Assembly (NCBI GenBank): GCA_004194705.1
Contig: SADC01001275.1
Location: 124,001 to 188,000, forward strand
Direction: 5' to 3'
Source: Ditylenchus dipsaci
Lineage: Eukaryota; Nematoda; Chromadorea; Rhabditida; Anguinidae
DNA length: 64,000 nt
Shown: one piece after another, positions 1 to 19,215 of the stretch
Layout: each line of letters starts with the position of its first letter
How positions within the stretch are numbered: position 1 is the first letter of the stretch
Position numbers and translations under genes: made by a program
The notes under the pieces: model-generated
The model's input: the letters and a program-made list of their open reading frames with translations, nothing else
What the model was told of the DNA's origin: nothing
Database searches by the model: none

Positions 1-20
1 AGGGCAGTGGTGACAATAAA
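1..20 (+). other. possible end of an upstream exon
   Basis: The first 20 bases run directly into a strong splice donor, gtaagt, so the window may open inside an exon that continues to the left. One frame is stop-free but too short to identify. It could be an upstream exon of the PNPO gene that follows or the end of another transcript. Only the donor-like sequence supports this. Confidence 0.25.
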
Positions 21-645
21 GTAAGTTATTTATTCTCCTTTATTGGTTTCACATCAATCTTATCACACAATGTGTGATTTATGTTTGTGTTGCTTAAATA
101 CTAATAATATATGTTGATGTGTTTAGTGTTTCGGGTTGTGCGCCATAATCTCACAAATCAGTTAGTTAAAAACACACGGTGGTTCAGCTGGACCTCCAGT
201 ATTAAAATGGCTGAACTCATCAAAGATGTTAGTGCTGAGCAAGATGGCACTCAGGTGGCTGTCCAAATACATGGCAAGTTAGCTAGCTCTTTATCTATTC
301 CTAAATATATTATGTAACATTGTTTAAAAATATTTAATTATAAAAATTTACACCATAAAAAGTTGTATTGAGTTAGTTTGGAATTTTGGACTTTGATTTG
401 CGTAGTTTGTAGTGGAATATCCGAAAGGCAGAAGCCACTTAAAACTTATTTTTCCCAATTGTAGTAAATTGTTTCAAACTTCTCGATTCTTTTTAATTTC
501 TTTCGATTTTTTAACAATACAGGACGTGTTTAGGTATTCAATAAAAAGCCATAACTTCACTAAAACAGTAATCGATGCATTTACCAAAGAGCCCCTGCCA
601 TTTGATATTAGTTACTAATTTTTTTTAATCTAATATTGATTTCAG

Positions 646-2611
646 ACCTTCGCAAAAAGTACTTCAATTCAGAAGAGCCGATTGTGCTGGAGCAGAATAT
701 GGATCAGGACCCTTTTATCCAGTTTGACAAATGGTTCAAAAATGTGGCTGCTCAAACTGAAATGAGTTTTGAAGAAGTCAATGCTGTCAATATTGCTACT
801 TGTGTGTATGTAAATTATTCTTTTAACAATAATAACCATAAATATTTTTTAGCAATAACAAGCCTAGCTCTAGAATGGTGTTACTAAAAGAGTACAGCTC
901 CCAAGGCTTCACTTTCTACACCAACAGTGTCTCTAAGAAAGGCCAAGACTTGAATATAAACCCTAATGCTGCTATGCTTTTCTATTGGCCCAAAGTGGAC
1001 AGACAGGTTGCAACTTGCAAGTCTATACATTTCTACTTTTTTATAAACGTTAAATGACAGTTAAATTGAGTTCCACGTAAATTTTCCTCCATTTTTGGAG
1101 GGTTGAAACTGGTAGAATCTAATTTTCATACCGTATTTCTTCTAATAGAACCCACAGCACCACCCACACCTGCCCCTCCCTACTTTGAGGTTCTGTATCT
1201 CAGCCCAGAGAAAATATTTTGCAAAGCTGTTCATTGCTTTTTTCTGAAAGGACCATGGTTATATGCGAAATTTGATGTGGCAGCGGACAGTTCTCTTTGG
1301 TCTAGAACAATGCTGTAAATAGCACCGGTGACCCCCCCCCTCCCCCAGTTGCGGTGCCCGGTGCTAAAATTTTGCAGGTCAGTTTCCGGTGCGATGCCTC
1401 GTGCCATTATTTTAGACGTCGGTGCCGAACCGGTGACGCAGCGCCAAGTGGAATGTATGATATGCGGCAAAACCTATCCAAGGTCTAATTCGCCTTGAAA
1501 CAGAACTCTAATTTTAGAAATATTGTTTATATTTTCAGTTAACTTTAAAATTCAAAATTTAATTGATATTTTTTTAATATAAAAAAAGTCCGGTGATACC
1601 GAAGTGCCGATACCGAAATTTACAGCACTGGTCTGGAACTGTACTCTTTTGAGTCGTTTGAAATAACTCCAAAGAGTACAGTGCGAGACCAAAAAGAAGT
1701 GTCCCCCGCTAATTCGAATTTCGCACATGCCACTGCGCGAAAAAAAATGGCCCTTTAACTATCACAAACTATGCCAATTCCGCTTTTTAGACTTTTCTCC
1801 GAACATTTTGATGTCTACCCCAAATTCTTTCTCGGTTTTCGGTGAGTTTCTAACAAGGAACATGGTTTTCTTACTTTTTGTTCTTGGGAAATAAAGTAAG
1901 CTGGGCTATACTCCGCCTAAAATGTGTCTTTTAAACTTTCGAATACCACAATTTTCATAGATACGCATAGAAGGAGTAGTGAGTGTTCAGGATGATCAAA
2001 TAGCCCTAAACTACTGGAATAAACGCCCTCTAGCCAGTAGAATCAGCAACATGCTGAGTGAACAAAGCTCTGTAGTCCCTTCCAGACAGTATTTGGAGGA
2101 CAAGAAGCTAGAACTAGAAAAACTAGCTAAAGAACATGGAGCTGCAGCTATTACTAAACCAAAACATGGTCAGTTGAAGGAAAAAATTGGTGGTCTAACA
2201 AACCGCTAGTTTTCAAAAATCAAACTTGTAACTCGTTTAGAAAAAATAAAGATTGATGCCAGTAGCGAATACAGCCCCTTGATTACTCTTTACTTAAGTT
2301 TTAAAAAGAAAATAGGGAGTCACCACTACTAGGGTCGATAGCTTTAATCCTTTATTATTTTGAATTCACCAATTCCCAGCAATTTGGTCAATAGGCAGAT
2401 GGAATGAAAATATAGATACTTGAGCTGTCAGAATCTCAAGCAAGCCTAAGCTGTTGAAACTCGCATATTTAGGCTTGGATACACCCTAAAGCCAGACTAC
2501 TTTGAGTTCTGGCAGGGTCAGTCTAACCGTCTGCACGACCGAATTATCTACGAGAAGGTTAAGAAAGACGATGAAGATAAGGTGTGGACAATGAAGCGAT
2601 TGGCTCCATAG
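646..2611 (+). CDS. PNPO: pyridoxine/pyridoxamine 5'-phosphate oxidase (PNPO), 5' end uncertain
   Basis: An FMN enzyme of the vitamin B6 salvage pathway that oxidises pyridoxine- or pyridoxamine-5'-phosphate to pyridoxal-5'-phosphate. Exons at 646-805, 853-1006, 1961-2172 and 2473-2611 join in one frame. Family signatures appear in order: [64 protein letters not shown], and the characteristic C-terminal RLAP before the stop. The third exon's donor is read as CA|gttgaa, which gives HGQLGY at the junction; the nearby gtcagt donor would break the frame. The first exon needs to end in phase 1. ATG at 207 (AELIKDV...) in a good context is a candidate, but no convincing phase-1 donor follows it. 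The third intron (1007-1960) holds nested transposons. The enzyme assignment is secure; the N-terminus is not. Confidence 0.9.
1129..1240. mobile_element. fragment of a CCGTATTT-CTCTAAT family element
   Basis: The stretch starts with the ccgtatttcttctaat type of end and continues with a sequence also found near 60,040-60,085 (tatctcggcctagagaaat) and, inverted, near 34,140-34,170. It lies in a PNPO intron, and I see no matching right end here. Confidence 0.45.
1246..1758. mobile_element. hairpin transposon (TTAA group), split by a hAT-like insertion
   Basis: The two arms, 1246-1307 and 1631-1758, are inverted copies of the GGACCATGG...TTTGCGCGCAGTGGCA hairpin family that is more intact at 9033, 47332 and 51656. 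The right end reads CCCTTTAA, keeping a TTAA site. The hairpin centre is interrupted by the element at 1308-1630, so this copy is older than that insertion. It has no coding capacity and lies in a PNPO intron. Confidence 0.7.
1308..1630. mobile_element. hAT-like nonautonomous element with 8-bp target duplication
   Basis: The ends are CAATGCTGTAAAT and, inverted, CAGTGCTGTAAAT. They are flanked by GTCTAGAA (1300-1307) and GTCTGGAA (1631-1638), an 8-bp duplication with one difference. CAG-type ends with 8-bp duplications are typical of the hAT superfamily. The interior is rich in CCGGTGCCG-like repeats and poly-C; related sequence recurs near 47,640-47,745. No ORF is apparent. Confidence 0.7.
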
Positions 2612-2704
2612 AAGTTTAAGCAAAAAGATTTTTTTATTGTTTGTATAATTGTATACTGTCGCCTAAAAGAAAAATATTTATACTTTCAAGTAAATCACTT
2701 AATC

Positions 2705-2710
2705 AATAAA
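2705..2710 (+). promoter_or_regulatory. polyadenylation signal of PNPO
   Basis: AATAAA lies about 95 bases after the PNPO stop codon, a normal distance for a short 3' UTR. Confidence 0.55.
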
Positions 2711-2737
2711 TTATATAGGTCTTCGAATAGTTTACAG

Positions 2738-2945
2738 GATACAGAACTACAGTAGTTGGAAAAGGTGTAGCTAGAGTGGTCCTGAAAAAAACCCAGCAGT
2801 TTACTTTGGACTCCCAAGCTCATTTTTTATTAGTTTTTCTCTTATAGTTTAGCTGCTTTTTGAATTAATTAAACATGAAGTCAAAGAAGAAAAACTGAAA
2901 CAACCAAAGAATCAGCTTGATGCACCAAAGCAAACTGCTGTGTAG
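2738..2945 (+). other. exon-like open frames of unknown product
   Basis: Behind a tttacag acceptor, one frame reads GYRTTVVGKGVARVVLKK and stops near 2857. A second frame begins right after another acceptor-like ttatagtttag and reads LLFELIKHEVKEEKLKQ... to a TAG at about 2945. Composition looks protein-like, but the gap between the two is too short for a normal intron. They could be exons of an unrecognised gene, an alternative PNPO tail, or a decayed gene. I do not recognise the product. Confidence 0.3.
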
Positions 2946-4191
2946 TTTTGTGTATAACTATGTAACTCCCTAACTATGCTAGTTCCTAGAAATTTTTTGA
3001 AAGTTGTGTGGACAATGCCACCTAATTTTAGCGCACATGAAATTCTGGCACTACTGAAATATAACCCCCCCCTTAAACCGCTACTGTACTATCGCCAGCT
3101 CGATCTTGTTCCCGATCTTTTTTTTTCAAGTCACTTGACCGCTTTTACATGTTTTGTTCAAAATTTTAAAAATAAAAATGTCGTAGTTATAAGCTCCTAT
3201 TAAAAATTTTCCTGCTTGAATTTATTTAAGCTTTTTTATTGCATCATATCTGTTTATTCTATGGATATTTTTATTCACTATTCTATACTCGTTTTGCTCA
3301 TCTTAAAGTTAAATTAAAAAGCAAAGCCAAAAAGTCTTTTTTATTTTTCGCGCATTTCAAAAATTAAGCCTGGCGTTGTGCTGCACATAAAAAAGCGTAT
3401 TGTGTCTCATCTGGCACACCCTATTTTTCTTCTCTATCCCCAACCAAGTGGGCCAACTAGGCAACAGCAGTAAGGAGATGTTTTCTAGGAAAACTAATCA
3501 ATTGATTTAAGCCTTCTTCCAGTCTGATGTCATGATCTGCAGTCTCTTCCCAGTTAGTACTAAACTCAATAAAAACTATTTCCAATTGTTTTCTCAACAA
3601 CAATAATAAAAAGTAAAATAGATAAGTATTTTCTCGCCTCTTCTTTTTTCACAAAAAAAATTGTGTCTCTATATACTCTTTTGTATATAATCTGTTTTGG
3701 AACGTGTGTTCCTGTTTAACTTCTTTTATTATCTCTTGCACCAGCCTTTTTCTCATTTAAAAAAAGAAGAAAATAAAACTGGGAAAACAGGCATAGGCCA
3801 TTGACCATGCAGGGGAAGTCTTTTTGCAATACCCCAACGGCTGCGTGTGTGTTTGTTTATTGACCTGCATTTTTATTTGCTAAAACTGAAAAATTTCAAA
3901 AGTTGAAAAAGTATGTAAGACATTAAAACACAACTAATTTAATTATTACACGAGCCTATTAACCACTCAACAATCAACGCATTTTAGTATTCTGTGTTAC
4001 TTACCGATTTATTCATTGAGCTGGCAGTGTGTATACATCCTATAGACCTTAAGTAGATTCACTTATTCTCTGATTTTTCTTATTCATGAATTAGTACTTA
4101 TACATTAAGATTTCTATCATTCGCTTATCTCGGGCAATCTAATTTAGTAAATTTATTTAAATGAAATAAGGATCATACTCAGAGTCAGTTT
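2946..4191. other. gene-free AT-rich stretch
   Basis: No convincing exon, tRNA or paired terminal repeats seen. Several poly-T tracts. The ORF at 2976-3203 lacks splice context and has no recognisable motif. Confidence 0.5.
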
Positions 4192-4916
4192 TATTTTTTG
4201 AGGCACTTTTATAGTTCCCCCCATACTCGTTTTTTGAAAAGTAACCCAAAATCACCACCCGAACTCATTTTTTCTGCACAACACGATGCGAGAAGCATAT
4301 ATAAACAGTTTCTGAATGAAAAATTTAACTTCGCTAAAAAAAATTGCCTCCCACCCCTCAGTCAAAAATGGTCATTTTAAGTCATTTTAGGGTCATTTTT
4401 GGGTGATTTATCACATTTTGAACAGGTTTTACTTTCTGGAGCCTACCGCATGAAGAAACTCTGGTATGCATATGTTTTTACATCCAGAGTCAATTTCGAG
4501 TGATTTGTGTCAAAGGTATGTGGGTGTGCGCATCTCAACCCCAAGCAACCAAGCCCCCTGCGCCCCCGAAGGGGGGGCAGGGGCTTGAGAGTTAGAGATG
4601 CGAGCACTCACTTACCTTCGACATAATTCCGAGCAAGACTCTTGGTTTAAAATGCATTTAGAGGCCTTTTTGCCAAGTTCCAGCAAGAAAAATGTGATAA
4701 ATCACCCAAAAATGACCCTAAAATGCCTTAAAATGACCATTTTTGACTGAGGGGTGGAGGCATTCTTTTGTCGAAGGTCAAATTTTTTTGTCAGAAAGTG
4801 TTTAAATATGCTTCCCACATCGTGTTGTACAGAAAAAATGAGTTCGGGATGTGATTTTGGGTCACTTTTCAAGAAATCCGAGTATGGGGGGGAACTATAA
4901 AAGTGCCTACAAAATC
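4192..4916. mobile_element. long-arm foldback element with GC-rich palindromic core
   Basis: The ends are inverted: AGGCACTTTTATAG at 4201 and CTATAAAAGTGCCT ending at 4908. The arms extend roughly 240 bases. In the centre (about 4495-4625) is a second hairpin, GGTATGTGGGTGTGCGC... against GCGAGCACTCACTTACC, around a CCCCTGCGCCCCC loop. This core recurs near 5,880-6,000, 25,335-25,910 (interrupted), 39,590-39,720 and 46,255-46,350 and is the best marker of the family. It has no protein-coding capacity. Confidence 0.7.
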
Positions 4917-5057
4917 ATCCTTTTTGATATCGTTTTTTTTCCTAATCCTAATTGTGATGGTTCTATGTTTTTCTGATGGTTTTTTTTTCTCAGATGCTTC
5001 TTCTTAAGTATTAGTTGTTGTATTTCTTGCAAATCTAGTTCCTACGCTGTGGCTAGT

Positions 5058-14114
<9,057 letters not shown>

Positions 14115-14216
14115 GGTGCTGCTAACTAAATTATATTGCTGTAGTTGTGATCATGCTGTAGATACTACCATGTTAACTTTTCTTGAGATTTATAATGAAA
14201 TTTTTTATTGTGTGTA

Positions 14217-14222
14217 AATAAA
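14217..14222 (+). promoter_or_regulatory. polyadenylation signal of SNRK
   Basis: AATAAA about 100 bases after the SNRK stop, followed by a second aataaa a few bases on (near 14,235) and a poly-A run. Confidence 0.6.
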
Positions 14223-14311
14223 ATTGTAAGAAATAAAAACTTTAAAAAAAAATCGTTTAGAATGTAAAGAGAGCAGATATGCATAGACCCTTAGGAAACG
14301 AAGGAAGAGGT

Positions 14312-14383
14312 GGCGGCGTAGTGTAATGGTAGCACATCAGCCCGGACAACTGAAAGCTGCAGGTTCGATTCCTGCCACCACCA
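14312..14383 (+). tRNA. tRNA-like sequence, divergent or pseudogene
   Basis: The A box TAGTGTAATGG and B box GGTTCGATTCC both match the Pol III consensus exactly. A cloverleaf can be drawn: D arm GTG...CAC, perfect 5-bp T stem GCAGG/CCTGC with loop TTCGATT, acceptor strands GGCGGCG/CACCACC with two C-A mismatches. The anticodon arm TCAGC-CCGGACA-ACTGA has C instead of U at position 33 and a mismatch below the loop, so no trustworthy anticodon can be read. The bases outside it (TTAGGAA...AAGGAAGAGG and CCTCTTCCTTCCTAA) are complementary and extend the stem. A decayed tRNA or tRNA-derived repeat is more likely than a working tRNA. Confidence 0.45.
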
Positions 14384-14824
14384 TTTTGCCTCTTCCTTCC
14401 TAAACTTTTCTAGAAGCAAGAAAAAGAAAAAAAAATCTGCCTGAAATAGTTTTTAAAAGTTTTTCTGTTCTAATTCTGACTGCAGAGCATGGTGAATTCA
14501 GTACTTTTAGCCAATTTTTCAGTGAATTTTTATAAAATCTTATCGCAAAAGACCGATAAAACAATATATCTAGCTGAATGTTCTTGTGTTTTATTACTTC
14601 TCGGGAATTTATCTAAGTTTTTGTTTGTCTTCAATGCAGAAAATATCAAAATATTACTTTTATAAATCAAAAAAAATTGTGAAATTGGTAGGGCGCAGCT
14701 GTGAGCACAATTTGCGTCAGTCACTCAAATAAGAATGCTCTCTCATTTTTCTTTCTAAAATCTGCTATTATCAGTCCTATTTCTTTTACTTATCTAAACT
14801 GTTTTAGAAAAAACTCTCTGAACA

Positions 14825-16293
14825 ATGTCATCATCCAATCATCTTTCGGGCGCTGAATACTTGGCTTCTATTTACGGGACAGAAAAGGACAAGGTATTCT
14901 TTAATTTTACTACCTTCTCATAGGGCCTTATAAGAACAGATAACGCTGGGAACAAGTGAACATAAAATATTTGATTGCAGGACCTAGGTCCCACCAATGT
15001 TTTGAGTATGATGAAAAAATAATTGGCACATAGTAAGTAACTCTTAGACAATTTTTTGGTTTCAGCCTTTAGAAAATCAAAACTTGGATTGTGTTCAACC
15101 ACTGGGAACAGCAAAAAAAGAAACTTTTTCGTTTAGAAGATGAATTTTTTTAGGAGATGAATTTTAGATATTGCAGAGATTTAGGGGAATCATTTTTGCA
15201 TTACTTCAATGTTCACATTTTTGATCACTTGATTTATACCACCGGATCTTTTCAATTTTCGATTTTAGGTGAACTGTTCCTTCTACTTCAAGATCGGTGC
15301 TTGTCGTCATGGTAAGCTTTTGCTTCAAATGTTTAGCCTAAAATCTGATATTTTCAGGAGACAAGTGTTCAAGAACTCATAACATGCCGACTTTTTCGCA
15401 GACGGTGCTTCTCAAGAATCTGTATCACAATCCGGGTAGGTAATTTTATTTTTCGTGCTCCTAAATTTTTATTTGCCAAATTTGCAGTTATCGACATGCG
15501 TCAAGCTGACGCTTTTTCGAAGGTTAGTCCAAGGTTTGCATTATACATGTGATCTCAACTATATTGTAGGTTGGACAGCTGAATAATGAAGAGCAACAAT
15601 TTTTCGACGACTTCTTCGAAGAGATATTCGAGGAGCTTAACGACAAGTATGGACGAATTGAGGAAATGAACGTGTGCGACAACATTGGAGAACACATGAT
15701 CGGTTGGTTTTTCACTTGTTTTTTTACAATTCTAATCATTTCTTTCAGGAAATGTTTACATCAAGTTTTGCCGTGAAGAGGATGCCGAAAATTGTGTCAA
15801 GGGTCTGGAAAATCGATGGTAGGCAAGCTTCTTAGTGTTAATGAGTCGTTCTTCCGAATAATTTCTAGGTTCAATGGTGAGCCAATCTATGCTGAACTGT
15901 CACCCGTCACCGATTTCCGTGAAGCTTGCTGTCGACAGTATGAACTTGGGGTTGGTTGTCTTCTATTTTCATATCATCTTTTAGTTCGATAATATTGCGA
16001 ATTTTAAGGCTGTACCAAAGGTGCTTTCTGCAACTTTATGCATTTGAAGCCAATCTCTCGTGAATTGCGTCGTAAATTGTATGGTGGTCGTGCTCGCTCT
16101 CCTGATCGCTTTCCTCGTGGTGACCGCTTTAGAGGTGTGTTTCTGAATATTTTGAACTTTTATTAGAGTATTAATGTTTTAGATTCCGACCGCAGAGATG
16201 ATCGTAGAGACGACCGTCGAGACAGCAGAGGTGGCGGAGACTATGGTGGGGAGCGAAGACGTCGCAGCAGAAGTCCTCGAGGTCGGCGCTACT
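14825..16293 (+). CDS. U2AF1: U2 snRNP auxiliary factor small subunit (U2AF1/U2AF38)
   Basis: Nuclear splicing factor that recognises the AG of the 3' splice site as the small partner of U2AF65. Exons: 14825-14893, 15269-15311, 15358-15435, 15488-15522, 15570-15702, 15749-15818, 15869-15952 (or 15956), 16009-16134, 16183-16293. Order of domains: [13 protein letters not shown], first CCCH zinc finger ([20 protein letters not shown]), U2AF homology motif, second CCCH finger (CCRQYELG...[11 protein letters not shown]), then an RS-like tail with DRRDDRRD repeats ending RSPRGRRY. At the exon 7 end, keeping frame needs the donor at 15957, which adds one Val between the first two cysteines of the second finger; one more G in the GGGG run at 15948-15951 would restore the normal spacing, so an assembly slip is possible. 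The start follows a ttttag acceptor-like site, so a 5' UTR intron or trans-splice site is possible. Confidence 0.95.
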
Positions 16294-17037
16294 GAGAACT
16301 GTGCTGGAAATTATTTGAAACCATTGCTGATATTCCTGGAAATGTTGTTGTAGTAAATCCATTGCTTTTGTCGTCTGCTTATTTGGTTATTATAAACAAT
16401 TACACGATTTATTCATGCGTGGAAAATCGGTTTGCAATCAACTCCCTTTTTATGGCTGCACTTCTCGAAGATGACAATGTGCCTTTTAAGCTAGTGATAG
16501 GGGTGTATGCCGGTAATTTTCAGCAAAATTTTGGAAGGGTCCAAGTTTTCCTTCTGAAAATTATGGAAATTCAACGCCTTTATTAATGAATGAGATCAAA
16601 TCCATCTTCGTTTGTAAATTTTCAAAGCTTTTTAAAGCACAGTCGCTATTATAAAAGTTGATTGCAGACCACTTGCAAGTTGCGACTTTGGTGAATTTTT
16701 CGCCTGATATTTTTTTAAAGATTGATGACTATGAGTCATTTTCTGACAATAACCTTTTTTATTGATTTTTTGAAATCAGCTGGCGTGCTACTCACGTGCA
16801 ATATTTTTTGCTCCACGAAGTTATTACCATCTATTGAGTTGTAGCAAAAGCCCAAGTCACTTTAAACGGGTGGAATTCACAGCATTTCCTGTATTTATTA
16901 GAGCTAGTTCTTGCAACCCTTCTCTTACTTTCAGAGGTTCTTAATAATTTTTTTTTTTAATTTTTTCAAACAAAGTGAACTTAAGAAGAACTTTTTCCTC
17001 TACCCACAACCCTCAGTCAGGAAAACTAGCTGCCAAC
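16294..17037. other. intergenic stretch, no gene seen
   Basis: 3' UTR of the U2AF gene and upstream region of the nucleotidase gene. The ORFs here have no splice context or recognisable motif, and I see no clear repeats or AATAAA. Confidence 0.5.
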
Positions 17038-18696
17038 ATGTCTGCTCAAATTTTGACAGATTTAATTAACAATTCCAATGTTGTGCGCATCAAAGATCCG
17101 ATTGGTGTTCGCACCAAGATTGAAGGCATAATTCAGGCTGGTTTTGCGAAATTGCTAGTAAGTGGGATTTTATTTAAAAATTTTATCGAATCACTCTTAG
17201 GTGATAACTGACTTTGACTACACTCTTTCTCGTCATTCTAAAGACGGAAAGCCATGTGGAACTACTCACGGCATTTTTGAACAGGCCTACAATGGTACCA
17301 GAGAGGATTTCCATGCTGAGGTTTCATCTTTCAAGACTTTGTCTTTTATACTCGTATATGTGAGTTTTTTAGCTTTTGAAACTGCGTACCATGTATCTCG
17401 ACATAGAGTATTCGCCAACTATGAGCATTGCAGAGAAGATACCTTATATGGAGCAATGGTAATAGATTTAATTAATAATTCCAAATTGGAATTTACAATG
17501 TTGTGCGCACCAAGTAGGTCAAGTAGTAAAATTCAAGAAAAGGCCAGATAGTCCATGCGTCAGCAAAACCAGTTGGTCATCTATTCGGGACAGTAAAAAA
17601 ATTTTCGTTTTTTCAAAACCCATTTTTTTCAAAACTAGGAAAGTAACAAAATCAGAAAGTCATCATTCTTCTGAGACTATAGCCAATTGACTTACAATTA
17701 TAAATACATTTATGAATTGCCTAGGTGGCAGAGATCCCACAAATTGATTGTAGAGAACAAGTTCCATGAGAACACCATCAAGGAATACACGAAACAGTCC
17801 AGTGTTTTGCTGAGGTAAACCTTTTACCTCTTATAACACACATGAATTGTTTGTTTTTAGAGACAACGCTCCTGAGTTTCTCAACACTGTAGACCAACAC
17901 AATGTCCCACTTGGTAAGAGTGCTGAAAACACACAAAGTCTAATATTATTATATCTTTAGTACTGTTCAGTGCTGGCCTAGGCAATGTGATCGAGTATGT
18001 GCTGGAGCAACAGATGGGAACCGTGCCCAAGTCATTGCATGTGAGTCAACCTGATTGCATATTCGGGTATCATAACTGTAATGTATTTAGATTCTTTCCA
18101 ACATGATGGTATTCACTTTTTCGGTGCCCTTGCCACAGTTCATATTGATTATTTTTAGCAATACGACGAAGAAGTAAGTTTTCGAAAGCTTTTTTGACCA
18201 CTGGTTAGGTTTTGACCACTAAACTTTTGTAGGGTATTTGTGTCTCATTCTCAGACCCCCTGATCCACACCTTTAACAAAAATTCGACAGTAGTCAAGAA
18301 AGAAGAGCCGTTTTTCCACAAAATATCTGACAGAACCTGTGTTCTACTGCTAGGCGATAGTCTAGGTCGGTGCTTGACTCTAGCAGTCAGTACAATATAA
18401 ATTTTACCAAAATTATTTACAGGGGATATTCACATGGATGTGGGGGTGGAAAAGGTAGTTAGTAACCTCAATTCACACATTACTGTGATGTGTTGCAGGA
18501 AAGTGTGGTGTTGAGAGTGGGCTACCTAAATTTCAATTTCGATAGCCTGCTGGAAAAGTACATGGCTGAGTACGATATAGTGCTGCTCAACGACCAGACC
18601 ATGGATGTGCCGCTTATGATATTCAACCAGATGCACGAACATTCGCACAGCAACAACCAAAAAAGTGGAGAGGATCGACAGAAAGAGAAAAACTAG
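17038..18696 (+). CDS. NT5C3: cytosolic 5'-nucleotidase III (pyrimidine / m7GMP nucleotidase)
   Basis: HAD-superfamily phosphatase that removes the 5' phosphate from pyrimidine mononucleotides or 7-methyl-GMP. Exons: 17038-17157, 17201-17320, 17373-17458, 17725-17814, 17861-17913, 17961-18040, 18091-18108, 18159-18173, 18233-18365, 18423-18454, 18499-18696. They total 945 bases in one frame, giving 314 residues, close to the usual length. Visible: HAD motif [11 protein letters not shown], then [14 protein letters not shown], motif [11 protein letters not shown], and the metal-binding LLLGDSLGD. The C-terminal [15 protein letters not shown] is typical. Exons 7 and 8 are microexons of 18 and 15 bases (ILSNMM, QYDEE). 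Compared with many relatives the segment after SNMM is short. The start ATG follows tgccaac and matches the family start. The exact substrate preference within the family cannot be told. Confidence 0.93.
17464..17515 (+). repeat. partial copy of NT5C3 exon 1 inside intron 3
   Basis: The intron sequence starting gatttaattaataattccaa and continuing aatgttgtgcgcaccaag matches exon 1 (17060-17096, gatttaattaacaattccaa then tgttgtgcgcatcaaag), with about 12 extra bases in the middle that invert the neighbouring attccaa. It has no splice sites of its own, so it looks like a local duplication rather than an alternative exon. Confidence 0.65.
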
Positions 18697-19205
18697 GCAA
18701 GCAATCTGGGACAAATGTTTTGCGACTTTTAGTATCAGCTATTGGTCTACAGGGCGGGGCAAAAAACTTGGCCATTTTTAATTATTTAAATTGAAGTTTA
18801 TTTTTATTTTTATTGGCTTATTTTTAGTATTGTTTGTATGCATTTTCTCTCCCTCTCTATTATAGACAGCAGTACGGTTAACAATCGTAGGGCAAAAAAT
18901 GTTGAATGAAACCTCAAAAAATTTTCGGGGTTTCACCGATGCACGGAAGCCCTAGACAAAAATTTCTAAAAGTGGCCGAATTTTTTCCCCTCACCCTGTA
19001 CAGTCAAAATCCGTTAAATCAGCACCGTTAAAAGTCCGTTCTCACCTATTGTCTGACACTTTTTTACCTGATTTTCGAATAGCCTGTCAAATGTGTTATT
19101 TTAAGTCTAGTCATAAAAGTTGTAAGGATTTAGCCGGTCGTTTTTTCGAAATTCTCTAATTTTGTCTTGAAGACATACAAGTCTTTTTTAATCAGGAGTC
19201 TGTAA
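18697..19205. other. intergenic, with one MITE-like end
   Basis: No gene seen. From about 19,001 a tacagtcaaaatccgttaa end resembles the CAGT elements at 56,931 but has no recognisable right end here. Confidence 0.4.
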
Positions 19206-19215
19206 ATGGGCTCTA

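Noticed and set aside
111..317. Certain first exon of PNPO
   Set aside because: The ATG at 207 looks plausible, but no good phase-1 donor connects it to the exon at 646, so it was not included in the model.
14825..18696. Operon linking U2AF and the nucleotidase gene
   Set aside because: The spacing of about 740 bases is larger than usual in trans-spliced operons, and acceptor-like sites before the ATGs can equally be 5' UTR introns.
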